Shown here piece after piece: positions 12,542 to 22,869 of a stretch of DNA of 64,000 nucleotides. The position numbers and the translations under genes are program-made. Position 1 is the stretch's first letter. Every line of letters begins with the position of its first letter. The notes under the pieces are model-generated. The model was not told where the DNA came from. It searched no databases and worked only from the letters and a program-made list of their open reading frames with translations. Source of the DNA: Adineta ricciae (Eukaryota > Rotifera > Eurotatoria > Adinetida > Adinetidae); contig CAJNOJ010000241.1 in NCBI GenBank assembly GCA_905250025.1, positions 1 to 64,000 on the forward strand, written 5' to 3'.

Positions 12542-13546
12542 ATGAAACTTTTCTTATATTTCATCTTCTTACATTCGTTGGGAGAATGTATTCAACCATA
12601 TTTTCCCCGCCAAGTGACTTTTCTCGCACGCGAAAACTACGATGGCAAGAAGAATCTCTTTGCAATCGACGAAATAAATCAACGAGCATATCAAAGTTGG
12701 GGAAAGAAATCATTTGATGAAAGGCGAGCTTATGCTATGAAAGATATGCCATATATGTTTCCTGATCCTTCTCAATCGAAATACTATGTTCAATTGTCTT
12801 ACTTTACACCACCACCTCCACCTGGTTGTCATTATGGAATATATGCTCTAGATGGACTTGGATTTTCATTTAATGTATTTCCTGATCATTGGCAAAAACA
12901 TTTGGATTCATTTGAAATACTAAATTATGTTCATTTTACGTCTAAAATGATTCATTCAAATCAATCGAAAGAAAACGAAGATTATTGGTATTCTGATGAA
13001 AAATGTCGATTAAGCAGTGGAGAAATGGTTCCATGCCAAGAAATTTATTTTAGAAGAGGTACGGAAATACCTTTACGAACAACTCGTGTTGATTATAACA
13101 TAGTGGCTTTGGTACAGAAAACAACAGCATATGAAATTTTATCAATCGGAGAGCCAGATGAAAAATATTTTGATTCAATTCCAAAAAATTGGACTGAATC
13201 ATGCGAAGATGCTAAATTTGGAATTAGCTATGATGGGAACTCCTCATATTTATATCCAGGTAAAACGGTACTAGTTCAAGTTTGGCTTCGAACTGCTCCA
13301 CATAAAGTTAATGGAAATGATACGCTGCGTATTCAGTGGACAGCGCATGATGATGATAAATATATTACATTGACACCAAAAGAATTAGTTTTTAATGGAG
13401 AAAATTTCTCGGAAAAACAAACTTTAACAATAAAACGTCATGAGGGCCAAGCAGAAGCAATATTTTATCCAATTTTTCACGGTGGAGGTCTTGAACCTGT
13501 TTTTACAGAGAAATATTCTTTTACGCTTTTCAATGAACTTGGATAA
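12542..13546 (+). CDS. Secreted protein of unknown function (A1 copy, 334 aa)
   Basis: Single exon. Signal peptide MKLFLYFIFLHSLGECI. The N-terminal two thirds are rich in aromatic residues, with a PPPPP run (about residue 91) and paired Cys, suggesting an extracellular fold, not matched to a family I know. The last about 110 residues alternate in a beta-sandwich pattern (LYPGKTVLVQVWLRT, YITLTPKELVFNGENFSEKQ) resembling Ig-like/Calx-beta-type sandwiches with the 'xLxPxxLxFxxxNwxxxQ' signature. The partner at 31752-32756 has the same length. The first about 675 bp differ by only one base between copies, whereas the following 60 bp differ at many positions; see findings. It lies between the two ART relics on the same strand. 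Confidence 0.75.
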   Translation: MKLFLYFIFLHSLGECIQPYFPRQVTFLARENYDGKKNLFAIDEINQRAYQSWGKKSFDERRAYAMKDMPYMFPDPSQSKYYVQLSYFTPPPPPGCHYGIYALDGLGFSFNVFPDHWQKHLDSFEILNYVHFTSKMIHSNQSKENEDYWYSDEKCRLSSGEMVPCQEIYFRRGTEIPLRTTRVDYNIVALVQKTTAYEILSIGEPDEKYFDSIPKNWTESCEDAKFGISYDGNSSYLYPGKTVLVQVWLRTAPHKVNGNDTLRIQWTAHDDDKYITLTPKELVFNGENFSEKQTLTIKRHEGQAEAIFYPIFHGGGLEPVFTEKYSFTLFNELG

Positions 13547-14881
13547 GGAGAGATTTGATAGAACGAGAAATAAAAGACTTCTCCGTCTTTCTAAAGACAA
13601 ATCAGCGTTGATATAATTTTATTTGCTTGTTGCACTCTTTACTTTGGAAAAGTATATTTAGAAGAAAAGTCACTATTTATTACTATTGTTCATCATTAGA
13701 CAATTATTTGTATTCATTGAAGTCGACTCTTCCAGTACAGTCTGTAACTGCAAACATTCGGAGCTGTTATCGACTCTATGTTAATCCATAGTTTTTCTTG
13801 AATTATGAAATTAGCCATCTGAAGAGAATATCAATGATTCAAATGTTAGTTTAAATTGCGGATAGCTTTCATCTATATCATATTGGAAAAGTGAATTTGA
13901 AGATGGAGTAAATTGATCGAATGTATAGTTATTTATACAAGTAACCATATGTGTCGATAGTGCTTATATTTACAACATTGGCAAGAAACTCTAGGTGAGT
14001 TATTACCATGAATTATGCTCGAAACACTTAGTTTGGGAACATCTTCAAAATGTATAGTTGATATTATGTTTGATCTCGACTATTCTTTCGCAGATTACAA
14101 CAAAAAATCAAACTTAAGGCTTCTTCTTTGACAGGTCTTATCTTGTGCCTTCGAGTTTCTTTAGTTACACGAAATGTGCTGTTGAGACAATTTTTGATTC
14201 TTCAAGTTTAACTAAATGGATAAATTAAAAATACAAGAAAAGCATTCGAAAAGTCAAACTGGAATGTTGAAACTTTCTGTATATGATCTTGTGAACAATA
14301 ATACAAATATTTGCAATAAAAAGTGAGCTCAGTCTACGGACAAAAAGAATGTTTATGATCACACGCAGAGACAAATCGATTAGAATCGCTTTTTTTGTCA
14401 ATTACTTCATTTGTTACTTCAATTGATGTCGATTTATACTGTTCTATCCTTGAAGTTTCCATTGTCTGCATGAAAACGAAAGTTAAAACAAATTGACTTT
14501 GGTCGAAATATGACAAGATGATACAATACTGATTTCGCTTCAATGAAATCGAACAATTAAAGAAAAAAATTCATCGATTTTTTCAAAGATTCATTTGACT
14601 TCAAGCGAACTATAGATCACACAAACGAATGGTCAAGAATCAACAATTCAAAGATTACTTAATAAACGGATACAATGTAATCAGTTCTCATGAATTTTTT
14701 TTCTTCATTAAATCAAATCTGTGACATCAATTTTATTCATACCTTTTCAGATCAATCGGAGAACTGAATACGATTTAATTAAAATTTTCAGTGTTAACAT
14801 TATTTTCATTATTAGTTAACGCTGTTCATGTTATTTTCCAGATGAAACATTCTTTTCTTATATTTATTTCTCCTTCATTTC
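13547..14881. other. A1 region with decayed gene fragments
   Basis: Between about 13740 and 13980 the minus strand carries a shortened version of the relic at 32944-33345. A minus-strand open stretch at 14334-14543 matches part of 33600-33950 (METSRIEQY..., VSACDHKHSFCP). Neither family is known. The rest is AT-rich and empty. Confidence 0.4.
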
Positions 14882-15355
14882 ATGGCACAAAGAATTGTAC
14901 CTCAACGTTTTCTTGATCTTCAACAAAAACCACAACAAACTCTCACACCAACCAAAGGTTATAAACAATCGTCTCTTGTCACTCTCAAAGAAGCTGTTCA
15001 ACCAGTGAAGTCGTTCTTCTGTCTGGTAGTTATTTCAAAGTTGTGAGTAAATGAAAAGCCGAAAAAGATGTTTATATGGTCCATTTAAGAGAACAGAGTC
15101 CACCTTATGAAACACTTACTTCATCCTTGGATGAACTGTTACCTTCAATGAACAACTTATCAATTTCAGTAGAAAGGAAATCTGATTCGAATGAAGAAAC
15201 GAAACGAAGTGAATCATCCTGATCTGGTGGTATCTTACGGCGACATCGGAGATGTGCGCTGCAACCCGGATCACTACTCAAAAGCACTGCCGCCAGATTA
15301 CCCTGAAATCGTAAGATTTAAAGGAAATCTTGAACGTGTTCGAAGAAAATTGTAA
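14882..15355 (+). pseudogene. ART/TPR relic 2 (A1), internally deleted
   Basis: Begins with a readable N-terminus (MAQRIVPQRFLDLQQKP ... LVTLKEAVQPV) and then jumps directly, at about 15010, into the ART catalytic end (VLLSGSYFKVVS) and the TPR part. Most of the ART domain is missing. A TGA replaces TGG just after the VVSK stretch, and the ART-TPR frame is broken. The segment from about 15013 to 15310 is almost identical to relic 1 of A2 (29884-30180), more so than to relic 1 of A1. Confidence 0.7.
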
Positions 15356-16281
15356 CTTGTAATTATGTTTGTCACACTGTGATATAAAGATAAAGTCAAT
15401 GAATAAATAGGAGTATGAGGTTAGATACAGAGGAAGACTCGGTTTATCTTGAAAACTACAGAGTAGAATGCGAGCACTGACGTTGATATAGCAAGTAACA
15501 CACAGCTGAATCGATAGAGTAGAAAGTTGTGTTGCGCATGGGTCAGCAAAGCTAGAAAAGTGCGTTGAAATTGAGCAGAAAATAGCCGTTTAGTTTACAA
15601 ATCCAATCTGATTGAAATCAATGAATTTGACGACATCGTGTTTTAAATTCCGATGGTATATATTTTGCATCGTTTTGAAAGAAACACAATTCATCGTCTC
15701 ACGTTTTTCAATAATCTCGTGCAATTTCAAAAAACTGTCTATTTTTGTCTTTCTTCACTTACATTTGATATCTCATTTACAATAATAAATACCGAATAAA
15801 GTTCGGATAAGGCAGATATTTATGACCAATGACTCTGTGATTTTCATTCAACTATTCTGTAACTGACAAAATATGTTCTGATTGAACATTTTGTACATGC
15901 AGAAAACCGTTTGGCTATAATCAAAAAGACGGAGAATTAGTTTATCCTGCGTCTGGTGTTTACATGGGTTATTCTTGGTAAATAGACAAAACACATAAAT
16001 CGATAGAAATATTGACATTCGATCATTTGTTCTTCTCGATAATTTCAACTGAATGGAATTCAAACTTAGTTGCAGCGTCTAATGCTCAATAATGTCTATT
16101 TACTTGGAACTAAAAATATTACCTATCTGTTGTTTTGATGGCAGTTGAAAATGAATTTTGCAGAAAATCCTCTTGGTTTCAATCGTTGAAATTTCATCAA
16201 ATGACGATCAACAAGATGTTTTTTACCTTTTACTTGTGAGCACTATTATTCGGAAATTGTCTCTCGAAATAAAAAGAAAAC
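15356..16281. other. A1 intergenic, no gene seen
   Basis: Aligned with 34457-35536. A2 has an extra roughly 70 bp near 34940-35010 and another near 35245-35310. No coding signal conserved between copies. Confidence 0.45.
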
Positions 16282-17547
16282 CTAAATATGAAAAACCTCC
16301 GTTGTTATTCGATGATAACTATTCAATAATTGCTGTTGTCTCGAAGTGAATTTTCTCGGTTGTTGTTCATTATTTGACAAACAAGAATAAATTCCTATTC
16401 TCCATTGTCCTTCTACATTCCACGCCTCAATATTCAACAAATCTCTCTTGTTCTGGGATCGATTTTTCAGAATTCCACCATTCCACCAAAGAAGTGTTTT
16501 CTGTTCATCGTAATGCAACAGATGTCCACAAATGATCGTCTGTTTCTTCTTCTTTCCTATTTGTCCGATTCCCGCAGTCATAGTTGGAACAAACGAATAA
16601 GATAGATTCATCATATGTAAACCAATCCACCACGTATCTTTATCGCCATACAAATGTTCATATGTGATTCGATGTCGTTCGTGATAATCATTAAGTTTAC
16701 AGATAGCGAGAAGACCGAAGAAAAGACGAGATTTGTCGATGAGAACAACACCGGATTCTTGTGTTCGTTGAGGATATGTTCGGTTTGATTGTATGGAGAA
16801 GGATTCAATCCAATGAATATGACCTTTTGTGATGATTGGACGATCATGGAAAAATAAACTTCCTGTTTGAATGTATAATTCATGTTGAAATAAGATCGAC
16901 GGTTTTTCAAAAAATAGAACATCTGCATCGATTAGAAGAACTTGTTCGAATTGAGAAGCTAAAACAGCATATGATTTGATTTCCCAACCTCGCAATTTCA
17001 AATAATTATCATTAAAACTCATTGTTGATAGATCAATTAAGCGAATATTTGGATAATTTTTCCTTAGAATGTCTTGATTTTCCTGAGAAAGATCAGATGA
17101 AGTTGAATAAATGACTTCGATTGGTAATTCATTTTCAATGATTTCCAAAGCTTTGATTGCCACTAATGCGACACCGAAATGTTCATTTCCTGTGCAAATC
17201 ACGATTCCTTTACTGTTCTTTTCCCCCTTGAAATCGTTCACTGTTCGATTGTTCGGCGAATAATAAATCCATGGAAATAACTTTTCAGTGAGATTTGCAC
17301 TCGGATTGGAGAAATATTCGCGTAAATCAGATGTTAATTCAGTGAAATTCAAATAAATTTTTCGTTGAGTGATCGCTGGAGAATCATTGTATAGAGAACA
17401 ACATTGATAAATAAGTAAGAGAAGAGGAAAAATAATTAAACAGATTAAGTGATATTTTTTTCGACTGATTTTCTCTATGAAAATATTAATGTTGTAAGAA
17501 GAAGAGAATCAGAAAATATATTTGCACTTACTTGATAGAGCGGCCAT
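16282..17547 (-). CDS. GT71 (MNN1-type) alpha-mannosyltransferase-like protein (A1 copy, 2 exons, 402 aa)
   Basis: Exon 1 is only 16 bp (17547-17532, MAALS) with a GTAAGT donor; exon 2 is 17474-16282. The junction gives a short basic tail (KKISRKK) and one membrane anchor (about residues 13-33), the type II layout of Golgi glycosyltransferases. The lumenal domain has the landmarks of the MNN1/GT71 family: GIVICTGNEHFGVALVA, the metal-binding DAD in VLLIDADVLFFEKP (about 188-190), SLFFHDR, QESGVVLIDKS and GDKDTWWIGL. Yeast relatives add alpha-1,3-mannose from GDP-mannose in the Golgi. Such genes are common in fungi and uncommon in animals, so transfer from a fungus is a reasonable guess. The frame has no stop. 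Same exon sizes as the A2 copy. Confidence 0.85.
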
Positions 17548-17784
17548 ATTTCTATTCAATGATCGAAAAAAAAGAACACGACAGAGAAGCATGGGCATTC
17601 ATATGTGACGGCAAAATGCGCTTTTCAATCAATTTTTTTATTCATCCTACTTTTTGATTGATAATGATCACACATGTGTGAAGAGGATGCAATCATGTTA
17701 TACGATCAACAACGTAATTAGCTGTGCGCCCTTTTTTTGCTTATTTAAGATATCAAAAGTTGATGGCGTAAAATGGGAAAAAAG

Positions 17785-18092
17785 TCATTTGTTTCTACTT
17801 GTTTTGTTCTTTTCCAATAACTTTGTTATATACTTCAAAATATTTCCAATATTTGGACTTCCTAGTCCTGTAACAGGATCCCAGCCACATGCAGCTTGAA
17901 AACCTTTACATTGATTCGTACATATAGTTGAAGTACATTTATTATTTCCAACTGTTATATCTTTCAAACAGTTTGGACATTCTTTTGCCATCTGGTAGAG
18001 TAGTGGATTTAGAAATCCCAACGTTTTACCCGTTATCTTTATCGAATGTGAGTTGAGAATGGAAACAATACTAGCCCATAATGGTGATGATG
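17785..18092 (-). pseudogene. Sedolisin C-terminal fragment (A1), cut inside the catalytic Ser motif
   Basis: Matches the last about 100 residues of the A2 sedolisin (SSPLWASIVSIL ... AACGWDPVTGLGSPNIG), including the Ca-site region. Homology stops within GTSASSP, so the catalytic Ser, Asp and Glu and the whole propeptide are absent. Upstream (on the coding strand) the open frame runs into His/Thr/Pro repeats encoded by telomere-like DNA, which is not protein of this family. It cannot be an active protease. Confidence 0.88.
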
Positions 18093-18245
18093 AGGGTGTG
18101 GGTGAATCAGAACAACAGGATTCTACATGAAACTTTGTATCCCAAAAAAAGCCTAGGCAGATTTTCAAATCGGCCAGATTGTCGAAATTCCTGTTGAGGG
18201 TGAGGGTGTGGGTGTGAGGGTGTGGGTGAGGGTGAGTATGGGTGT
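18093..18245 (+). repeat. Telomere-like repeat tracts at the broken end of A1
   Basis: A short tract AGGGTGTGGGTG begins exactly where A1 homology ends (18093-18105). After about 90 bp of unrelated sequence comes a longer tract (18195-18245) mixing TGAGGG and TGTGGG units. The G-rich strand is plus, so the telomere polarity points away from A1 to the right, as expected if a broken A1 end had been capped. Known A. vaga telomeres use TGTGGG. Confidence 0.8.
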
Positions 18246-18812
18246 TCACTTCATTATCACCCACGTTCACATCCACAACAATCCTTCATCGAGACATCTC
18301 GCTCCAAACCCATGTATGACTAAGAGCTATATCTGTCTCTATTTGTTCGTCATTCCTTAATGTTGGAAAGTAAATATTGTTATCATGTAAAAATAAAATC
18401 TGCTAAGAGGAATAGTGTACTTGACGAACAATATCAAGAAGATTTTGTAGACGTTTTAAAACTTTCAAATGCGTCAACATGCTTAGACACATAGTTCGAA
18501 AAAATGACGCCACTTTTCTCTCAGTGAATGTAATGGAGAACTTAAAGGTATTTTTATGTTTGCTAATAGATAGAAAAGATATACGTCATTATTCTGCAGG
18601 CTATCAGTATTTCGAAGAATATGAAAAATGAACTTTTCTTTCAAATAGTTACTTAAGATAATAGATAAAGTTTTCATTTTAATATTACAAATATGTGATT
18701 CTTTTATAATTAGATTTCAAAACTTCATAATCATAAATTAATGATATATCGAAATGTGAAACTATCTTAAAACAAATATTTCATTTTAGAATTTAAATTT
18801 AGATCAAATTTT
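18246..18812. other. Intergenic, AT-rich
   Basis: No coding signal. The 3' end (TTTCATTTTAG at about 18780-18790) resembles a splice acceptor and may mark a leader intron or a trans-splice site for the following gene. Confidence 0.45.
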
Positions 18813-20864
18813 ATGTTGAAACAATTCAGACGAAATAGTTATATTCAATTATTAAATCCAAGACATTATCAACATAATACGATTTGTAATTCAATCCTGT
18901 TTGGATATTTTGGTATTAGAACGATTTCATTACCGAAAAATCATGATTTACAAAAATTTGTCCATGACAAATCATTTGACAGTTTAGCAGAATCAATTGT
19001 ATTTCATGAAAATGCATGGGAAAATGGCAAAAATATAAAAGGATTTTTTACCAATGATCAAAACACATTGAAAGCAGTTGGTAATATCTTAGCCAATAAC
19101 TCACATGAAAAATTTCTCTCAGAATTACTATTAACACCTCCATCTTTATCAACCAATGAACAACGTTCACGCCCAATTAATTTCTCATCGATTGAAAATT
19201 TTCCACATTATATGGATGATTATGAAAAGAATAAGACACAAAGAGTATTAGTTACTGTTGGTGGTCCAGCAGCATTAGATACAGCTGTTATTGCTAGTCT
19301 AATGAATAATATTAAATTGTCGAAGATCATTCATATATCTGGTTCATTTAAAGAGAGTAATCTTGCCCATTCTGCTTTACAACTTCATGTACGTCATGGA
19401 ACAGCATTAAATGCTGAATCTGAATTAACAGGACATGCTTTGTTATTACCATTTTTAATTCGTAATATTAAAGGATGTTCAATGAAAGATATTTTACATC
19501 CCGATTTTCGAAAAATCGATGTCAAATTTTCTAGTCTCACGCCTGAAAAAGTACGTATCTATTTAGGAAACGAATTCAATTGGTTTTGGCAAATGATACG
19601 ATATCGATTAGGTTTGATAACAGAACATGATTTAAATCGTTTAGAATCAGCCTTTTCCCAAGATATTCTACATTTAATAGAATATTTCAGTAAAATGACA
19701 CTTAGTAGTAATGCTAATAGAGATCCTTCACAATCAATTTCCATTCATATCGATTTAACTCATACTGGAAGTGAAGAAACTCTCGTCAATAATAAATTGA
19801 TTAAAAAAACTGTTGGTATTATATCAGAACAACTTTCAGAGTACGAAAAAGACTTTTTCTTCGGTACACAGAAGGTAAATATTATTGAGGCCACTCGTTA
19901 TCACAATGATGGTAGCCTATTAATGGAAGCTCAATGTAAAAAACAAAATATTCTGACAAATCGTGGTGGAATAAATCTTGAACAACATATTACTCATGTT
20001 CTTTTTGCTAAAGATGATGTAACAACTGGAAAAACTCGTCTAGCTGGTTTAATAACCGATAAGAATCAATTTATTTATGCTTCACATTTACATTTAAGTC
20101 CAGGATATAAAGCCAAATTTCAATTTGATAAAGCACGAGCAAGTCGATTTATAAGAAATTTTCTGAATAAAATGGAAAATAAGTTCAATATTTCTTCTCC
20201 TGTAACTAGACATCGTTTAACTGTTGCTACTGGCACTTCTATTAATGCATTAATGCATAATAACACTCATTTAAAGAAAATTATAGATAAATATGGCATT
20301 ACTCCACAATATGCAGTGACTAATAGCCATTGGACAATGTTAGCAAAGGATGATAAACATATTTTGATGAGAATAACAGGTGGTGGTAATACTGGTTTGG
20401 AAGATTATAATCCTGCTTATTTTTTTAATTTAATCGCTAATACTGAACGAATTTTTGGTCATGACACTCTCATTGGAATCGTTTCTACTTATGGATGTCC
20501 TCGTAGTATTAATGCACGTAATTCAACAGAATTCTTCAAGGCTGCTAATGTAATTATATCATACGGAAAAGGAGGCACAGGAAATACGAAGCGTCATGCT
20601 GAAGCAATTCTAGCATTGCAGGAACTTGGATTTACAAGTGATGTTCAAGATTTTCTTAATCATCAAGTTAATTACAAAGGAGAGTCTCTCTTGAAAATAG
20701 CTACTTTCATTCATGAGAAAAGTAGAGCTATGAAATTTTTAATAGAAGACAATGGCCATTTTGATCGTCGACTTGGCTACAGTCATAAATTGTCCTACAA
20801 TGAAAAGATTACAGTAATAAGTTGCTTATTTTGTATTATTACTTGTTTTGTTATGATAATGTAG
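18813..20864 (+). CDS. Large intronless protein of unknown family (683 aa), possible transferred gene
   Basis: Single uninterrupted frame of 683 codons in a genome where neighbouring long genes have introns. Start chosen at the first ATG after the acceptor-like site. Residues 1-40 are basic and hydroxylated (MLKQFRRNSYIQLLNPRHYQ) and could be an organelle-targeting leader. Around residue 145 a Rossmann-like strand-loop is visible (RVLVTVGGPAALDTAVIASL). Later motifs include LTVATGTSINALMHNN, ILMRITGGGNTGLEDYNPAYF, YGCPRSINARN and ISYGKGGTGNTKRHAEA, the last two suggesting a nucleotide- or cofactor-binding enzyme. A hydrophobic C-terminus (ITVISCLFCIITCFVMIM) may be a tail anchor. I do not recognise the family. 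It lies between A1 and A2, with no second copy in the window. Confidence 0.75.
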   Translation: MLKQFRRNSYIQLLNPRHYQHNTICNSILFGYFGIRTISLPKNHDLQKFVHDKSFDSLAESIVFHENAWENGKNIKGFFTNDQNTLKAVGNILANNSHEKFLSELLLTPPSLSTNEQRSRPINFSSIENFPHYMDDYEKNKTQRVLVTVGGPAALDTAVIASLMNNIKLSKIIHISGSFKESNLAHSALQLHVRHGTALNAESELTGHALLLPFLIRNIKGCSMKDILHPDFRKIDVKFSSLTPEKVRIYLGNEFNWFWQMIRYRLGLITEHDLNRLESAFSQDILHLIEYFSKMTLSSNANRDPSQSISIHIDLTHTGSEETLVNNKLIKKTVGIISEQLSEYEKDFFFGTQKVNIIEATRYHNDGSLLMEAQCKKQNILTNRGGINLEQHITHVLFAKDDVTTGKTRLAGLITDKNQFIYASHLHLSPGYKAKFQFDKARASRFIRNFLNKMENKFNISSPVTRHRLTVATGTSINALMHNNTHLKKIIDKYGITPQYAVTNSHWTMLAKDDKHILMRITGGGNTGLEDYNPAYFFNLIANTERIFGHDTLIGIVSTYGCPRSINARNSTEFFKAANVIISYGKGGTGNTKRHAEAILALQELGFTSDVQDFLNHQVNYKGESLLKIATFIHEKSRAMKFLIEDNGHFDRRLGYSHKLSYNEKITVISCLFCIITCFVMIM

Positions 20865-21531
20865 ATTGAAGAAATTCCTTATATTCATAAAAATGTCAAA
20901 AAGTCTTAAATATAGTTTACTTGAGAGTGTGGGCGAGATTGAAAAAGATATACCCACTTCCACACTCTTGTGTATCACTTTCTTTCATACAAGATCATGA
21001 GCGAATTTTATTTTTGATTAGTTGCAAAGTTTTTATAAAATCTCGAGGCGGTAAGACATATGTACGAGTTTGTAAGTATACTCTGACGAATATTAGCAAA
21101 CATATAATTCTATATGTGCTGTCATGTATAAATATACTTTAAATAGTATTTGTGTACCTTGATCGAGCTCTTTTCCTGAACTGAGACACGTGACAACATT
21201 TAATCGAAGAATGTTTCCTGTTTGTCTTGTGTTATCAATCTAATCAACACTATATAAAATGTAACAGCCATATGAAATAGCGAAGAGTTCATGGATGAGA
21301 ATACCGTCTTCTGCTTAGAACGATGTAACCATGAGAACACATTTTAAGACGTTCATATATATATTACCCTGACAATGATTGAGCATTCCTCTAGCGGGAA
21401 CGGCATCTCGAATCGAATCTGTTTGATTTTGCCATATTTCACCATCGATCTGAATTATATGTTGCGCATGCCTCATCCATCAGTGTGAAGCTAGCACGAA
21501 GGAGCTAGCACGAAGAAACTGTGTGTAAGCT
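20865..21531. other. Intergenic, with a short direct repeat
   Basis: No gene seen. At about 21488-21525 the motif GAAGCTAGCACGAAG occurs in two near-tandem copies. Confidence 0.4.
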
Positions 21532-21649
21532 AAAAACTTTTCTCCAGAGTTTGTCCGGCCCATAAAACCTAGTCCATTCGATTCAGAATTTAATTCTGCA
21601 TCGAATGGTAGTAGTTTTATTCACCGGACAAACTTCGGAAAAAAGTTTA
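21532..21649. repeat. Long near-perfect hairpin (arms about 57-59 bp)
   Basis: Left arm 21532-21590 and right arm 21591-21649 are reverse complements apart from a few mismatches. Shared blocks include GTTTGTCCGG, ATAAAAC, CCATTCGAT and CAGAATT. Weak complementarity (TGTGTAAGCTAAA against TTTAGCCACA) extends it about 15 bp outwards. There is essentially no loop, so it would form a cruciform or hairpin. It may be a foldback element. It ends 50 bp before an assembly gap. Confidence 0.85.
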
Positions 21650-21698
21650 GCCACATCTTTGTTTGCCTCATATATGTCTATTTATGTTTCCGATAATT

Positions 21699-21757
21699 NN
21701 NNNNNNNNNNNNNNNNNNNNNNNNNNNNNNNNNNNNNNNNNNNNNNNNNNNNNNNNN
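21699..21757. other. Assembly gap (59 N)
   Basis: Run of N. Continuity between the sequence on the left (683-aa gene, hairpin) and block A2 on the right rests on scaffolding alone. Confidence 0.99.
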
Positions 21758-21956
21758 TTTAATGTGAACGCGTTCAGACGCTCCGATAGTTTCACCCAGG
21801 ACGCAGCTCAAATTGAAGTGCGTTTAGACGCAGTCAGTTTTGTACTGCGTCTAGATGCTCCGATTGTTTCACCTGGGACGCGCTCAATTACTGTGATTTA
21901 GACGCGATTCGGACGCGATGAAAGCGCGTTTAGATCCAAAAAATGCTTACATGGGC
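21758..21956. repeat. GC-richer diverged tandem repeat before A2
   Basis: Two diverged units of about 75 bp share GCGTyTAGAyGCTCCGATtGTTTCACC and GGACGC; further TTTAGACGC pieces follow at about 21896 and 21925. Base composition is unlike the AT-rich surroundings. A short open frame across it has no known similarity and is probably incidental. Confidence 0.65.
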
Positions 21957-22869
21957 GTGACGAGAAGAGAAAATAATTGCAAAGTCAATGGCGACGACAA
22001 AGCAGTTCTTTTTCGTGGCGTACTTTTTGTACGATGTGTACTCTATTCGGCACAAAGCGCACTTTAGTTACATCATTTAGATATATACGAGCATGATATT
22101 CATCCATCCATTCCACTTGGAAGCTTTTAGGCACAGCCAACGGCTGTCGTGGTAATCCCTACCGAATGACTCTTGAATTATGACGATGCGATATGTGGTA
22201 TATATTAGTTGTAATAATAAGTTCCAAATTTGGAGTAGGAAACTTCTCGACCAATAAGGTAGGTGATATAAACTACGAGAACAATTATTTTTTGTCTGAG
22301 CTTTGAAATAAATTTATCAATTGTTATTAATCGATGTCATTATATTACAGATACTTCACAGACCATTTTCTTGGAATACTCGTTAAAAGTAACAACAGAT
22401 AGTCAAAGGGATGCAAAGGATTGCGCTCGCTCACTTCATTTCATGCTTTTTCACGTGATGAATTATCAAAAGTAGTATCTTTTCTACAAATTATATTTAT
22501 CATGATCTCATCAATATTGTTTTCTCAATTTTAATATTTCCAAACGAACATTTATGACAAGTTGAATGTAAAAAATATCTTTTAATATCATCGATCACTT
22601 CTTGTTTTCTCAATTTTGATATTTACAATCAAATGATGGTTTGCTGAACCTCATTCACACGAATGTATTTTCTCTGTTAATCATTCGATTCTTTCGTGTA
22701 GTTCGAAATCGATGGAGATTCTGTTGAACGTGCTGTTACAGTTTATCAACATGTGAATTTTAATAGAGAATAATAAAAGCAAACGTGTTGCTCGACAAGT
22801 CATATTTTGTCTACAAAAGTTTCGTCTAAAAAGAAGAAGTCCATTGTACCCTCGTTCTGCGTGTATTAA

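Larger units (their letters stand above)
2640..18092. repeat. Duplicated block, copy A1 (partner A2 at 21957-37385)
   Basis: Collinear direct duplicate of 21957-37385, offset about 19.2 kb. Left edge: the sequence starting gtgacgagaagagaaaataa at about 2640 recurs at about 21957, while upstream sequence differs. Right edge: homology stops abruptly after gatgatg at 18092, inside the sedolisin gene, where telomere-like repeats begin. Genes, introns and intergenic DNA all align, with small insertions, deletions and scattered substitutions (about 5-7% by eye, much lower in the patch around 12412-13218). This is what a pair of bdelloid alleles, or a recent segmental duplication, would look like. 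Confidence 0.9.

Noticed and set aside
17785-18276. 163-aa frame read as one protein with a His/Thr/Pro-rich N-terminus
   Set aside because: The N-terminal part is telomere-like DNA and joining sequence; only 17785-18092 is sedolisin.
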